Below, one piece after another: positions 8,737 through 18,108 of a DNA stretch of 40,146 nucleotides. Position numbers and translations under genes: made by a program. Numbering within the stretch: position 1 is the first letter of the stretch; each line of letters opens with the position of its first letter. The notes beneath the pieces are model-generated. The model saw nothing but the letters and a program-made list of their open reading frames with translations, ran no database searches and was not told the DNA's origin. The stretch spans positions 1-40,146 of the forward strand of contig JABFXX010000378.1 in assembly GCA_013368795.1 (NCBI GenBank). The letters are read 5' to 3'. The stretch is from Kofleriaceae bacterium (GTDB lineage: Bacteria; Myxococcota_A; Polyangia; Haliangiales; Haliangiaceae).

Positions 8737-8742
8737 ACCGTA
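8737..8742 (-). promoter_or_regulatory. -10-like box TACGGT, 8 nt before ATG 8728
   Basis: Exact TANNNT match on the minus strand upstream of the methyltransferase, without a Shine-Dalgarno. It is the same hexamer as upstream of 4941. Confidence 0.45.
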
Positions 8743-8834
8743 GCGGCCCGCCGAACGCGGTTTCCACTCGCGGAGACGCGGCGGTTCGTCGCGCGGCGCC
8801 CTGCCACGCGCGTCACTCCGACGCGCGTTGGGCG

Positions 8835-8840
8835 TATGCT
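8835..8840 (+). promoter_or_regulatory. -10-like box TATGCT, 6 nt before GTG 8847
   Basis: Exact TANNNT match. Its intact position argues that the interrupted lipoprotein gene is still transcribed. Confidence 0.5.
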
Positions 8841-8846
8841 CGTCCC

Positions 8847-9347
8847 GTGCGTCTCGTCGTCGCAGCAGCGCTCCTCGTCGCGTGCCGCTCGTCTGACAGC
8901 TCGAAGCCGGCGGTCGGCCAGCAGGCTGCCGCGACCCCAGCGACCACGGCAGTGCCGAAGGCACCCGACGAGATGGACGAGAAGATGCGCCACTGACCTC
9001 TCGCGCTCGACGGCGCGACCTCGACGCTCGAGGACATCGACGGCGGCGTGAGGTTCACTATCCAGGTTCCGGACGCCAAGCTCGACGATGCTCGCCGGCG
9101 CGCGCACCACGTCGTCGAGTTCGCCGCGAAGCGCACGCGCGAAGGTCACGGCGGCTTCGACGGCAAAGGCGGCGGCCACATGAAGAACTGCCCGGTCGTC
9201 ACTGACGACGTCGCGATCGTCGCGACCGACATCTCCGGCGGCGCGCAGCTCGACATCACGAGCACGGATGTCGCAGCGCTTCGTGCCGAGACGCGCGCAC
9301 GCGCGAGCAAGTTCCCGTTCGTCGGCGCGACCATCGTCGCGCGGTGA
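8847..9347 (+). CDS. Lipoprotein gene with in-frame TGA (broken gene or selenoprotein)
   Basis: GTG 8847 begins a lipoprotein signal (VRLVVAAALLVAC, Cys13) followed by a Ser/Ala/Pro linker. Codon 50, TGA at 8994-8996, interrupts the frame within KMRH-TGA-PLALDGA. The same frame then stays open for 116 codons to TGA 9345-9347 with ordinary high-GC codon use. The second half contains HMKNCPVVTDD, so the TGA falls where an internal repeat has Cys, and TGC to TGA is a single base change. Possible readings are a recent nonsense mutation, a base-call error, a selenocysteine codon, or restart at GTG 9048, which would give a 99-residue piece without a signal. Family unknown. Confidence 0.6.
9001..9033 (+). 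other. Two short hairpins downstream of the in-frame TGA (SECIS-like?)
   Basis: TCGCGC (9001-9006) pairs with GCGCGA (9013-9018) around a 6-nt loop, and CCTCG (9019-9023) pairs with CGAGG (9029-9033) around ACGCT. The second loop lies about 27-32 nt after the TGA, within the usual bacterial SECIS distance. Such hairpins arise by chance in GC-rich DNA, so this is weak evidence. Confidence 0.2.
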
Positions 9348-9350
9348 AGC

Positions 9351-10469
<1,119 letters not shown>

Positions 10470-10478
10470 GCGGACCGT

Positions 10479-10484
10479 ACCGTA
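10479..10484 (-). promoter_or_regulatory. -10-like box TACGGT, 9 nt before ATG 10469
   Basis: Minus-strand TANNNT match. A second overlapping copy lies at 10474-10479, only 4 nt from the ATG. It overlaps the plus-strand box of the divergent lipid kinase gene by two bases. Confidence 0.4.
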
Positions 10485-10488
10485 CCAT
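10483..10488 (+). promoter_or_regulatory. -10-like box TACCAT, 11 nt before ATG 10500
   Basis: TANNNT match for the lipid kinase gene. The 11-nt spacing is longer than the usual 6-9 and would leave a leader of only a few bases. Confidence 0.35.
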
Positions 10489-10499
10489 CAGAGGGCGCG

Positions 10500-11603
10500 A
10501 TGACACGCTCGGGTCCCGGCATCGATCGATGGTTAGGAGATCAGGCGGCCGTCCTGGTCGCGAACCCGACGGCTGCATCTGGCAAGGCTGCGGACTGGAT
10601 CCGCCACGCGCGCGCGCTGCTCGACGAGGCAAAGGTCACACACCGGTTCGTCGCGACCGAGCCGGAGGGGGCTACGATCGATCGCGTACGCGAGGCGATC
10701 GACGACGGCGGGGCACGGGTCGTCATCTACATGGGCGGCGACGGCACGTTTGCCGAGGTCGCCAAGGGGATCCTGGCCTCGGACCACGCGGCGGACGTGG
10801 CGATGGGCATGCTCCCGACCGGGACGGCGAACGATCAGGGAAAGTCGTTTGGCCTCGACTCGGGACCGTGGGCGCTCGAGCGGAACGTGTCGGTGATCGC
10901 CGACGGGTACACGGTGGGATGTGACGTCGCGAAGCTGACGATCGAGCGCGGGCTCGAGCTCGTGCACCGCGACCTGTTCTTCGACTCGTTCTCCGTGGGC
11001 CTCGGCGCGGCGAGCCTGGCGACCCGCAATCGCGACCGAGAGCGCGTCGGCCGGATCCCGGGCCTCGGCAAGATCTACCGCGACCAGCTCGTCTACATTG
11101 GCGCGGTCGCGCAGCGCTTCTTCGAGTCGTATCTCGTCGACATCAAGTTCGAGCTCGACGCGGTGATCGACGGCGTCGTGCATCACTTCCCGAGCCTGCT
11201 CGACGTGATCGTCAAGAACACGAAGATCTTCGGCGGCGAGTGGATCTTCGATCCCGAGACCGAGAGCGACGACGGCATGGTCGAGCTCGTGCCGGTCGCG
11301 GGTCGGCGCGACATGACCGCGAAGCTGATCGGCGGGATGCGGCGCGTGCCGATCGGCGTCGACGATCTCGAGAAGGTCGGCATCGAGCATGCTGCGGCGA
11401 TCGCGGGCAAGCGGCTCGAGCTCAGTGTGCGCGCGGAGGGTGGCATCGTGCCGGCCGCGCAGATCGACGGCGAGGAGATTCCGGCCGGCGATCGCTACGT
11501 GATCGATGTCGTCGCACGTGCGCTGCGCCTGATCGTCCCGCGCGAGCACGTCGATCCGTCGGCGACGGACCACAGCGGCGCGTTCGGCGCCAGCAGCGAG
11601 TGA
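10500..11603 (+). CDS. Diacylglycerol/lipid kinase family protein
   Basis: 367 residues with a DAGK catalytic domain. VLVANPTAASGKA (18-30) is the N-terminal nucleotide-binding strand and turn, G79-G80-D81-G82-T83 is the family's GGDGT phosphate-binding motif, and MLPTGTANDQGKSFGL matches the conserved PxGTxNDxA segment. The C-terminal domain (LLDVIVKNTKIFGGEWIFDPET, then DGMVELVP) is the beta-sandwich of YegS/DgkB-type enzymes. These cytoplasmic or membrane-peripheral enzymes transfer phosphate from ATP to diacylglycerol or related lipids such as sphingoid bases; the lipid cannot be told here. The 14 residues before the first strand are variable, so a slightly later start is possible. Confidence 0.85.
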   Translation: MTRSGPGIDRWLGDQAAVLVANPTAASGKAADWIRHARALLDEAKVTHRFVATEPEGATIDRVREAIDDGGARVVIYMGGDGTFAEVAKGILASDHAADVAMGMLPTGTANDQGKSFGLDSGPWALERNVSVIADGYTVGCDVAKLTIERGLELVHRDLFFDSFSVGLGAASLATRNRDRERVGRIPGLGKIYRDQLVYIGAVAQRFFESYLVDIKFELDAVIDGVVHHFPSLLDVIVKNTKIFGGEWIFDPETESDDGMVELVPVAGRRDMTAKLIGGMRRVPIGVDDLEKVGIEHAAAIAGKRLELSVRAEGGIVPAAQIDGEEIPAGDRYVIDVVARALRLIVPREHVDPSATDHSGAFGASSE

Positions 11604-11715
11604 GCACACCCGAGGTTGCACGTGATGTGCAGCGTCCTCATGTGCGGGATGTGCCGCCGTGTGCGTGCGCGGGTTTGCGTGGCTGGGGCGCACGGCACAC
11701 CTCGTGCTGAGAGCC

Positions 11716-11738
11716 CACGCACGTGCACGTGCGCGTAC
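11716..11738. repeat. Perfectly alternating purine-pyrimidine tract (Z-DNA-prone)
   Basis: 23 nt of strict pyrimidine-purine alternation, made mostly of CACG, GTGC and CGCG steps, in the 210-nt gap between the lipid kinase and the next lipoprotein. A second 14-nt alternating tract lies at 11658-11671. ACTCGG (11737-11742) and CCGAGT (11765-11770) flank a CATCATCAT run and could pair. The rest of the gap shows no gene. Confidence 0.5.
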
Positions 11739-11801
11739 TCGGTCGTTACCCTCATCATCATCAGCCGAGTGCGTGCACGGGCACGGGTATCTGTTCGCTG
11801 C

Positions 11802-11807
11802 TACGCT
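11802..11807 (+). promoter_or_regulatory. -10-like box TACGCT, 6 nt before GTG 11814
   Basis: Exact TANNNT match, supporting GTG 11814 as the start of the lipoprotein rather than any upstream start in the same frame. Confidence 0.5.
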
Positions 11808-11813
11808 CCTAGC

Positions 11814-12428
11814 GTGCGTGCGCTGCTCCTTGCGGCTCTGATCGCGTGCAGCGGAAGCAACGCCGCGCCGCCGGCGAAGCCCGAGCCGATCGCCGCGCAG
11901 GCGCCGATCGCGAACGTGGCGCAGTCGTGCCGGAACGCCGCGCTCGGCCTCGAGAACGCGACGCGCGGCGTGCGCTCGCCCGAGTCGACGGTGTTCGATC
12001 CAATGCGCGAGAAGTGCGAGGCCGACGGCTGGCCATCGGCCGCCATCGAGTGCTTCGCGAAGATGACCGAGGGCGACCTCGGGCGCTGCGCGAAAGAGCT
12101 GCCCGAGCACATGCGCAACGGGATGTTCGCGGTGTTCGGCGGCGGCCCGCCGGATCGCGCGGCGATCGCGGTCGCGCGGGCGCGGCTGTCGATCCTCGCG
12201 GTCGGCGTCGCCGAGTGCGATCAGTTCGTGACCGCGGTGTCGGCGGTACTCGGCTGCGAGGCGATGCCGATCGAGACGCGCGTGCAGCTCGGCAACGAGA
12301 CCGCGGACTTCTGGGCTCTACCGACGAACGGTCTGTCTGCCGACGTGCATCAACGAATGGCGAACGTGTGCGGCGAGTCGCTCGCGGCACTGCAGGCCGA
12401 GGTCAAGACCGTCGGCTGCACGATGTAG
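11814..12428 (+). CDS. Unknown lipoprotein, helical, Cys-containing
   Basis: 204 residues. VRALLLAALIAC gives a compact lipoprotein signal with Cys12; the frame continues upstream to 11616 but that part is Arg/Cys-rich noise. The mature protein is mostly helical, with several Cys residues placed in repeats of a similar pattern: SCRNAALGLENATRGV, IECFAKMTEGDLGRCAKEL and CDQFVTAVSAVLGCE. This suggests disulfide-linked helix pairs outside the cytoplasm. I do not recognise the family. The stop TAG directly abuts the reverse-strand stop of the next gene. Confidence 0.7.
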   Translation: MRALLLAALIACSGSNAAPPAKPEPIAAQAPIANVAQSCRNAALGLENATRGVRSPESTVFDPMREKCEADGWPSAAIECFAKMTEGDLGRCAKELPEHMRNGMFAVFGGGPPDRAAIAVARARLSILAVGVAECDQFVTAVSAVLGCEAMPIETRVQLGNETADFWALPTNGLSADVHQRMANVCGESLAALQAEVKTVGCTM

Positions 12429-12950
12429 CTACGGAGCGGCCGATCCCGCCGGCGCTGCGGCGCCTTCCTTCTTGTCGAGCGGCCAGTCCATGCCGCCACC
12501 GGGAAGCCGCCACATCGTCTCGTCCTCGAAGTGGATGTCGTCCTTGAGCGCGGTCACGCCGCTCGCGAGGACGTCGGCCTTGGCCGCCTTGGCCGGGATG
12601 TCGAGGTGGTCGACCGTGAACTCGCACCAGCTCTTCGGGTTGCACTTGTACTTGTTGCCGGAGACCGAATAGAAGTCGTGATCTTCCTCGAACGGCGTCC
12701 CGACCTTGACCTTCAGGGTGGCTCCGGACGCGTCGTAGTAGCGCATCAGGATCGAGTACTGGCCGATCGTCTTGTCGCTGAAGTTGTAGGCCTTGAGCGA
12801 CAGCGCACCGTCGTGGTTCTCGCCCGGCTTCACCGACTTGGCGATGAACGCGACCGGGGCGCCGGTGGCCGGCTTCTCGGGCGGCGGCGTGGAGTCAGCC
12901 TTCTTACCGCAACCTACGAGGAGGATTCCGAGGAGTAGAGCGTTCCGCAT
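12429..12950 (-). CDS. Unknown lipoprotein with GSAAP tail
   Basis: 173 residues from ATG 12950; a GTG at 12959 is also possible. The signal [14 protein letters not shown] has Cys14 as lipidation site, followed by a Lys/Pro-rich linker. The core ([41 protein letters not shown]) looks like an Ig-type beta sandwich, similar to FxLYD-type extracytoplasmic domains; that is a structural guess. The protein ends [11 protein letters not shown], a low-complexity motif shared with other lipoproteins in this window. Two Cys (NPKSWC and KYKC) may pair. The stop abuts that of the convergent lipoprotein with no gap. Confidence 0.7.
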   Translation of the reverse strand: MRNALLLGILLVGCGKKADSTPPPEKPATGAPVAFIAKSVKPGENHDGALSLKAYNFSDKTIGQYSILMRYYDASGATLKVKVGTPFEEDHDFYSVSGNKYKCNPKSWCEFTVDHLDIPAKAAKADVLASGVTALKDDIHFEDETMWRLPGGGMDWPLDKKEGAAAPAGSAAP

Positions 12951-12959
12951 CGGTACCAC

Positions 12960-12965
12960 ACGTTA
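12960..12965 (-). promoter_or_regulatory. -10-like box TAACGT, 9 nt before ATG 12950
   Basis: Minus-strand TANNNT match. The alternative GTG at 12959 would touch the box directly, which favours the ATG. Confidence 0.4.
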
Positions 12966-13031
12966 CACGAGGAGCCCTGGACGTCGGGCGGAAGATGGGA
13001 CAACCTCCGCGAATCCAACGGAGGTTCTGTC

Positions 13032-14264
<1,233 letters not shown>

Positions 14265-14293
14265 CGACGCACCGGCGATGTCGGGCCGCGCAC

Positions 14294-14390
14294 TCGCGCT
14301 GCATCGGCAACGCCAATCATCGAGCGAGTGCCGTGCAGCGTATTCGCGCTGCATCGGTGCCATCGAGCGCGGCGAGCGCCGTGCTAGGGT
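14294..14390 (+). repeat. Two imperfect 50-nt tandem repeats before the PQQ lipoprotein
   Basis: TCGCGCTGCATCGG occurs at 14294-14307 and again at 14344-14357, exactly 50 nt apart. In each copy a CATCGAGCG block and a GTGC/GCGCCGTGC block follow, so most of the thiolase-to-lipoprotein gap is a duplicated unit. The second copy runs into the -10-like box. Confidence 0.6.
14385..14390 (+). promoter_or_regulatory. -10-like box TAGGGT, 6 nt before GTG 14397
   Basis: Exact TANNNT match at the end of the second tandem repeat, supporting GTG 14397 as a leaderless start. Confidence 0.5.
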
Positions 14391-14396
14391 CCCGCG

Positions 14397-16925
14397 GTGA
14401 TCCGCTGGGCCGTTCTGCTAACGCTGCTCGGTTGCGAGCCGAGCGCGGAGCTGCAAGAGCCGCCGCCGCGAACCTGGGTGTATGCGCCCTCGCTCGCGGC
14501 CTGGCCGCTCGGTCCGATCACGGGCCACATCGGGCGCAGCCAGGCGCCGCAGGTCGCGCCCGGCGAAGGCATCACCGGCGACGTCGCATCGCCGCTGCGG
14601 CTGCCGACCGCATGGCCCGTCGACGGCACGCCGGCGCGCGCCGCGATCTACGGCCTCGATGGTGGCAAGCCCGCCGTCGAGCTCGTCGATATCGACGGTG
14701 GCCGCGTGCTGTGGCGCGACACGACCGCGTGCGCCGCGCCGATCGTCGGCGTGACCGGCGACGCGATCGTGTGCGCCGACGCGAAGGGCACGCGGGCGAT
14801 CGGGCTCGACGGCAAGTCGAAGTGGAAGAGCGATGCGACGTTCATCGCGATGACTGACGATCGCGTCGTCACGGCGGCGCCGGGCGAGTCGGTGATCCTC
14901 GACGCAGCGAGTGGCAACGAGATCGCGCGCGTGAAGCTGTCGGGACTCGCGCCGCGATCGACGACGAGGACGGCTACGGGATCGTCCACCTCGAAGGACG
15001 GCGGCACGACTGCCGCGAAGGGTCAGGTGACTGCAGCGCCGAGCGGGGCGAAGGCGACGACGACGCCCGCGGCAGGGACGCCCGCTGTCGCGACCGGCAT
15101 CTCGTCGGACTCGATCCTCGCGAGCTGCGGCGACGCCGGCCGCGAGCTGTTTGCCTACGGCCAGGACGGCCAGCTCGTCCGGATCGTCGAGGGTCAAGGC
15201 GGGCCGAAGATCGCGTGGTCGGTGCCGGTTCCGGTCCTCGCCGGCCTCGACGCATGCGATGGCACGAACGTGCTCGTGACGACGGTGCAAGGCGGCGGCA
15301 CGTCGCTCGTCGCACTTGCGCGCGAGACCGGCGAAGCGACCGGCACGATCGACGGCGTGCGCGGCTACTGGCCGGCGCGCGACGGCAGTGATCGAATCGA
15401 GGTGTCGGCACACGGCGCCGTCGCCCGGCACGCGCGCGACCTCGCGGGTGCGCCCGAGCACGTCGCCCTGCCCGTCCTCGAGGAGCTGCTCGCGAAGCGC
15501 GGCGACCTCCGGCTCGTGCGCGCGACCGAGCACACGGCGGCGCTGCTCGACGCACGCGGCGTGCGCGCATTTCTCCCGCTCGCACAGCGCGGCGCGGTGC
15601 TCGGCGACACCGCGCTCGTCGCGGCGAGCTGGCTCGGCTCTCCCGGCGAGACCGTGCAGCGCGTCGCCTACCCTCCTCGCTACGATCGCACGCTGCGCGT
15701 GTCGGGTGCAAAGCCGTCGGTCGCGGTCACCGCCGAGCTGCGCGATCTGCCGCAGGCGACGCGGCTCGACGCGAGCGGCGCGATCGCGAAGGACGGCGTC
15801 GGCAACACCGCGGTGAGCCACGTCGCGCTCGATCCGATCCAGCCGGCGGTGTTCGCGCTCGCGGTCGACGTCGCGAGCGACGGCACGACGACCTCGACGC
15901 TCGCGCGCTTCGATCTCGCGGCGAAGTCGTGGTCGTGGACACGCGGCGGCGCGTGCGGTGCGGGCGCTGCTGTCGGGCTCGCGGTGACGCGCGACCTCGT
16001 CGTGTGCGCCGCACGCGATGGCGCGAACGGCACGGTCGCTGCGCTGTCGCGCGACGGCGCGCCGCGCTGGCAGTGGCGCAACGGCAACGTCGATGCGGTG
16101 CAGGCCGCGGGCGACGCGGTGCTCGTGTTCGACGCCGATCTCATGTACGTGCTCGACGCGAGCGACGGCCACTTGCTCGGCACGTTCGACAGCGACGACG
16201 GCGCCGCGATGCGTGCGACCGTGCTCGACATCGCCGGCATGACGCTCGTCGTCACCGCCGAGCACAACCGGGTGATGGCGCGTCTTCCGCGCGTGCGCAT
16301 GGTCCCGGCGTGGACGCTCGCGGTCGCCGGCGTCGTGGCGGAGGTCTCGGCGGCAGGCGACGGCGTGCTCGTCGCGCTCGAGGACGGCGATGCATATCGC
16401 GTCGACGGCCGGACCGGCGCTGCGGTCGCGGTCGCCGGCCTGAACCTGACGTGGCGCGGCGAGCCCGACTTCGTCGCGGCTGGTGCGGACGGCGGCCCGA
16501 TCCCACCGTCGACGATGCCGACCGCGGAGGCGACGCCCGCGCCCGAGAAGAAGGGTCGGAAGAAGACCGAGGAACGCGACCCGGATGGGCCGCCCCGCCT
16601 GCCCCAGACCTGGCGGACGCCGACCGACCTCCCGGCAAGCTGGCAGCTGACGATCTACGACGTCGATGGCGCGCTCCGAACGCGCAACGATTACGCGCTC
16701 GCGCAACCGATCACTCCCGGACGGGCGAGACGCGCCGGCGCGCCGCTCGTCGTCCAGTCGGGTCCGGGTCTGATGTCGGTGCTCGTCATCGATCCCGAGC
16801 GCGGTGACCCGCTGCGGCAAATCGAGCTTTCCGAGCCGTCGTCAACAACGTTCTCGACGGTCGTCGACGGCAAGCCGGTGACCGGCGCGATGCTCGCGAA
16901 CCCGTTGCGTGCCGTGCTGTTTTAG
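14397..16925 (+). CDS. PQQ/WD-like beta-propeller lipoprotein
   Basis: 842 residues. GTG 14397 starts a lipoprotein signal (VIRWAVLLTLLGC, Cys13). The body is built of repeated strands of the PQQ-like propeller type: AIYGLDGGKPAVELVDIDGG, ELFAYGQDGQLVRIVEGQGG, VVCAARDGANGTVAALSRDG and LMYVLDASDGHLLGTFDSDD. Two linkers break the pattern: a Thr/Ser/Ala/Gly-rich insert at about 188-235 and a charged, Pro-rich stretch (EKKGRKKTEERD) near 718-730. No PQQ-dependent enzyme residues are evident, so a structural or binding role at the envelope, loosely like BamB, is more likely than catalysis. It ends 27 nt before the next gene. Confidence 0.75.
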   Translation: MIRWAVLLTLLGCEPSAELQEPPPRTWVYAPSLAAWPLGPITGHIGRSQAPQVAPGEGITGDVASPLRLPTAWPVDGTPARAAIYGLDGGKPAVELVDIDGGRVLWRDTTACAAPIVGVTGDAIVCADAKGTRAIGLDGKSKWKSDATFIAMTDDRVVTAAPGESVILDAASGNEIARVKLSGLAPRSTTRTATGSSTSKDGGTTAAKGQVTAAPSGAKATTTPAAGTPAVATGISSDSILASCGDAGRELFAYGQDGQLVRIVEGQGGPKIAWSVPVPVLAGLDACDGTNVLVTTVQGGGTSLVALARETGEATGTIDGVRGYWPARDGSDRIEVSAHGAVARHARDLAGAPEHVALPVLEELLAKRGDLRLVRATEHTAALLDARGVRAFLPLAQRGAVLGDTALVAASWLGSPGETVQRVAYPPRYDRTLRVSGAKPSVAVTAELRDLPQATRLDASGAIAKDGVGNTAVSHVALDPIQPAVFALAVDVASDGTTTSTLARFDLAAKSWSWTRGGACGAGAAVGLAVTRDLVVCAARDGANGTVAALSRDGAPRWQWRNGNVDAVQAAGDAVLVFDADLMYVLDASDGHLLGTFDSDDGAAMRATVLDIAGMTLVVTAEHNRVMARLPRVRMVPAWTLAVAGVVAEVSAAGDGVLVALEDGDAYRVDGRTGAAVAVAGLNLTWRGEPDFVAAGADGGPIPPSTMPTAEATPAPEKKGRKKTEERDPDGPPRLPQTWRTPTDLPASWQLTIYDVDGALRTRNDYALAQPITPGRARRAGAPLVVQSGPGLMSVLVIDPERGDPLRQIELSEPSSTTFSTVVDGKPVTGAMLANPLRAVLF

Positions 16926-16952
16926 GTCGGCCCGCCTGATATAGATCGAGGG

Positions 16953-17612
16953 ATGGCTCTCCCGCTCCGTGCAGCGTTGCGTTCCGCCGGCCGCTTCATG
17001 GCCAAGAATCCGACCACCATGCTGAGCATGGCGCGCCACGCCCTCGGCATGCGGATCGCCGTGCCGCTCGATGCGCTGCGCTGGTTCATCTCGAACACGC
17101 CGCCGTCGAAGAAGGCGCCGCAGGACGTGACGATCACGCCGCGGCCGCCCGCGATCGGAATCGGCGCGACGGTCGACCTCATGGGCACGACGGTGCGCGC
17201 GGGCGCGTCGATCCGCGTCGACAAGATCGAGGTCGGCGAGGAGACGTTCAAGGTCTCGCTGCGTCTCTCCGACGTCACGATGAAGGTGCTCGGCGAGTCG
17301 TTCACGCCGGTCGCGGGCCTCATCAAGTCGGGCGCGCTCGACCTCAGCAAGCCGGGCAACCTCGCCAAGTTCATGCCGAAGAAGTCGCCGGTCCTCGTCG
17401 AGGCGCACGACGACGTCATCGTGCTCGACCTCATGCAGGATGCGAAGATCGCGGCGAACGAGCGCGTGCGCGGCCTCCTCGGAACGCTGACGCCCGTCGT
17501 CCAGGTCTCGGGCCTGTCGACGGAGGGAGACTTCCTGATCCTGCAGCTCCGCGCGAGCCCGTTCGGTCTGCCGCGCGCGATCAATGCGGCGCGCCAGCTC
17601 GCCGCGGGCTAG
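16953..17612 (+). CDS. Unknown protein, possible lipid-binding domain
   Basis: 219 residues, no classical signal; an amphipathic N-terminus (ALPLRAALRSAGRFMAKNPT) could touch the membrane. The core alternates strands: ATVDLMGTTVRAGASIRVDK, EETFKVSLRLSDVTMKVLGE and VVQVSGLSTEGDFLILQLRA. This recalls the BPI/LmeA-like (DUF2993) lipid-binding fold, but I could not confirm it. ATAGAT, one base off TANNNT, lies 6 nt before the ATG. It is followed closely by the methionine sulfoxide reductase gene (10-nt gap), so the two may be co-transcribed. Confidence 0.6.
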   Translation: MALPLRAALRSAGRFMAKNPTTMLSMARHALGMRIAVPLDALRWFISNTPPSKKAPQDVTITPRPPAIGIGATVDLMGTTVRAGASIRVDKIEVGEETFKVSLRLSDVTMKVLGESFTPVAGLIKSGALDLSKPGNLAKFMPKKSPVLVEAHDDVIVLDLMQDAKIAANERVRGLLGTLTPVVQVSGLSTEGDFLILQLRASPFGLPRAINAARQLAAG

Positions 17613-17622
17613 AACCTTCCGC

Positions 17623-18108
17623 ATGAGCGAATCGATCGAGCTCCAGTCGGCCGACAAGGCCGCGCGCTACAAGGAGCTCCTGCCGCAGCTCGCATCGCTT
17701 CTCGAGGGCGAGCCGGATCTGATCGCAAACCTCGCGAACATCACCGCGGCGCTGCGCGAGTGCCTGCCGATCGCGAGCTGGGTCGGTTTCTACATCACGC
17801 GCAAGGGCGAGCTCGTGCTCGGTCCGTTCCAGGGCAAGATCGCGTGCGTGCGGATCGCGTTCGGCCGCGGCGTGTGCGGCACGGCCGCCGCCGAGAAGCG
17901 CACCGTCCTCGTACCCGACGTCGAGCAGTTCCCCGGTCACATCGCGTGCGATGCCGGTTCGCGCAGCGAGATCGTGTTGCCGATCCTCCGCGGCGGCGAG
18001 GTCGTCGCCGTGCTCGATCTCGATAGCTACGAGCTCGCGGCCTTCGACGAGGTCGACGCCGAGCACCTCGCGCACGTCGCGAAGCTCGCGAGCACGCTCG
18101 CATGGTGA
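17623..18108 (+). CDS. msrC: Free methionine-(R)-sulfoxide reductase (GAF domain)
   Basis: 161 residues of a single GAF domain. ATG 17623 gives the family's usual length; the frame upstream belongs to the previous gene. The three Cys of the catalytic and resolving set are C75 (KIACVRI), C85 (GRGVCGTAA) and C109 (GHIACDAGSRSEIVLPI); their spacing of 10 and 24 residues equals that of C84, C94 and C118 in the E. coli enzyme. The enzyme reduces free methionine-R-sulfoxide in the cytoplasm using thioredoxin and so protects the methionine pool from oxidation. The stop codon lies inside the start of the next gene (ATGGTGA), so the two are translationally coupled. Confidence 0.93.
   Translation: MSESIELQSADKAARYKELLPQLASLLEGEPDLIANLANITAALRECLPIASWVGFYITRKGELVLGPFQGKIACVRIAFGRGVCGTAAAEKRTVLVPDVEQFPGHIACDAGSRSEIVLPILRGGEVVAVLDLDSYELAAFDEVDAEHLAHVAKLASTLAW

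Noticed and set aside
9048..9347. Independent 99-aa gene starting at GTG 9048
   Set aside because: It lacks a ribosome site, -10-like box and signal, and is in frame with the upstream lipoprotein half; it is better explained as the rest of the interrupted gene.
10533..12110. 525-codon minus-strand frame opposite the lipid kinase and lipoprotein
   Set aside because: Antisense shadow; composition is Arg/His/Asp-rich, and the plus-strand kinase has its full motif set.
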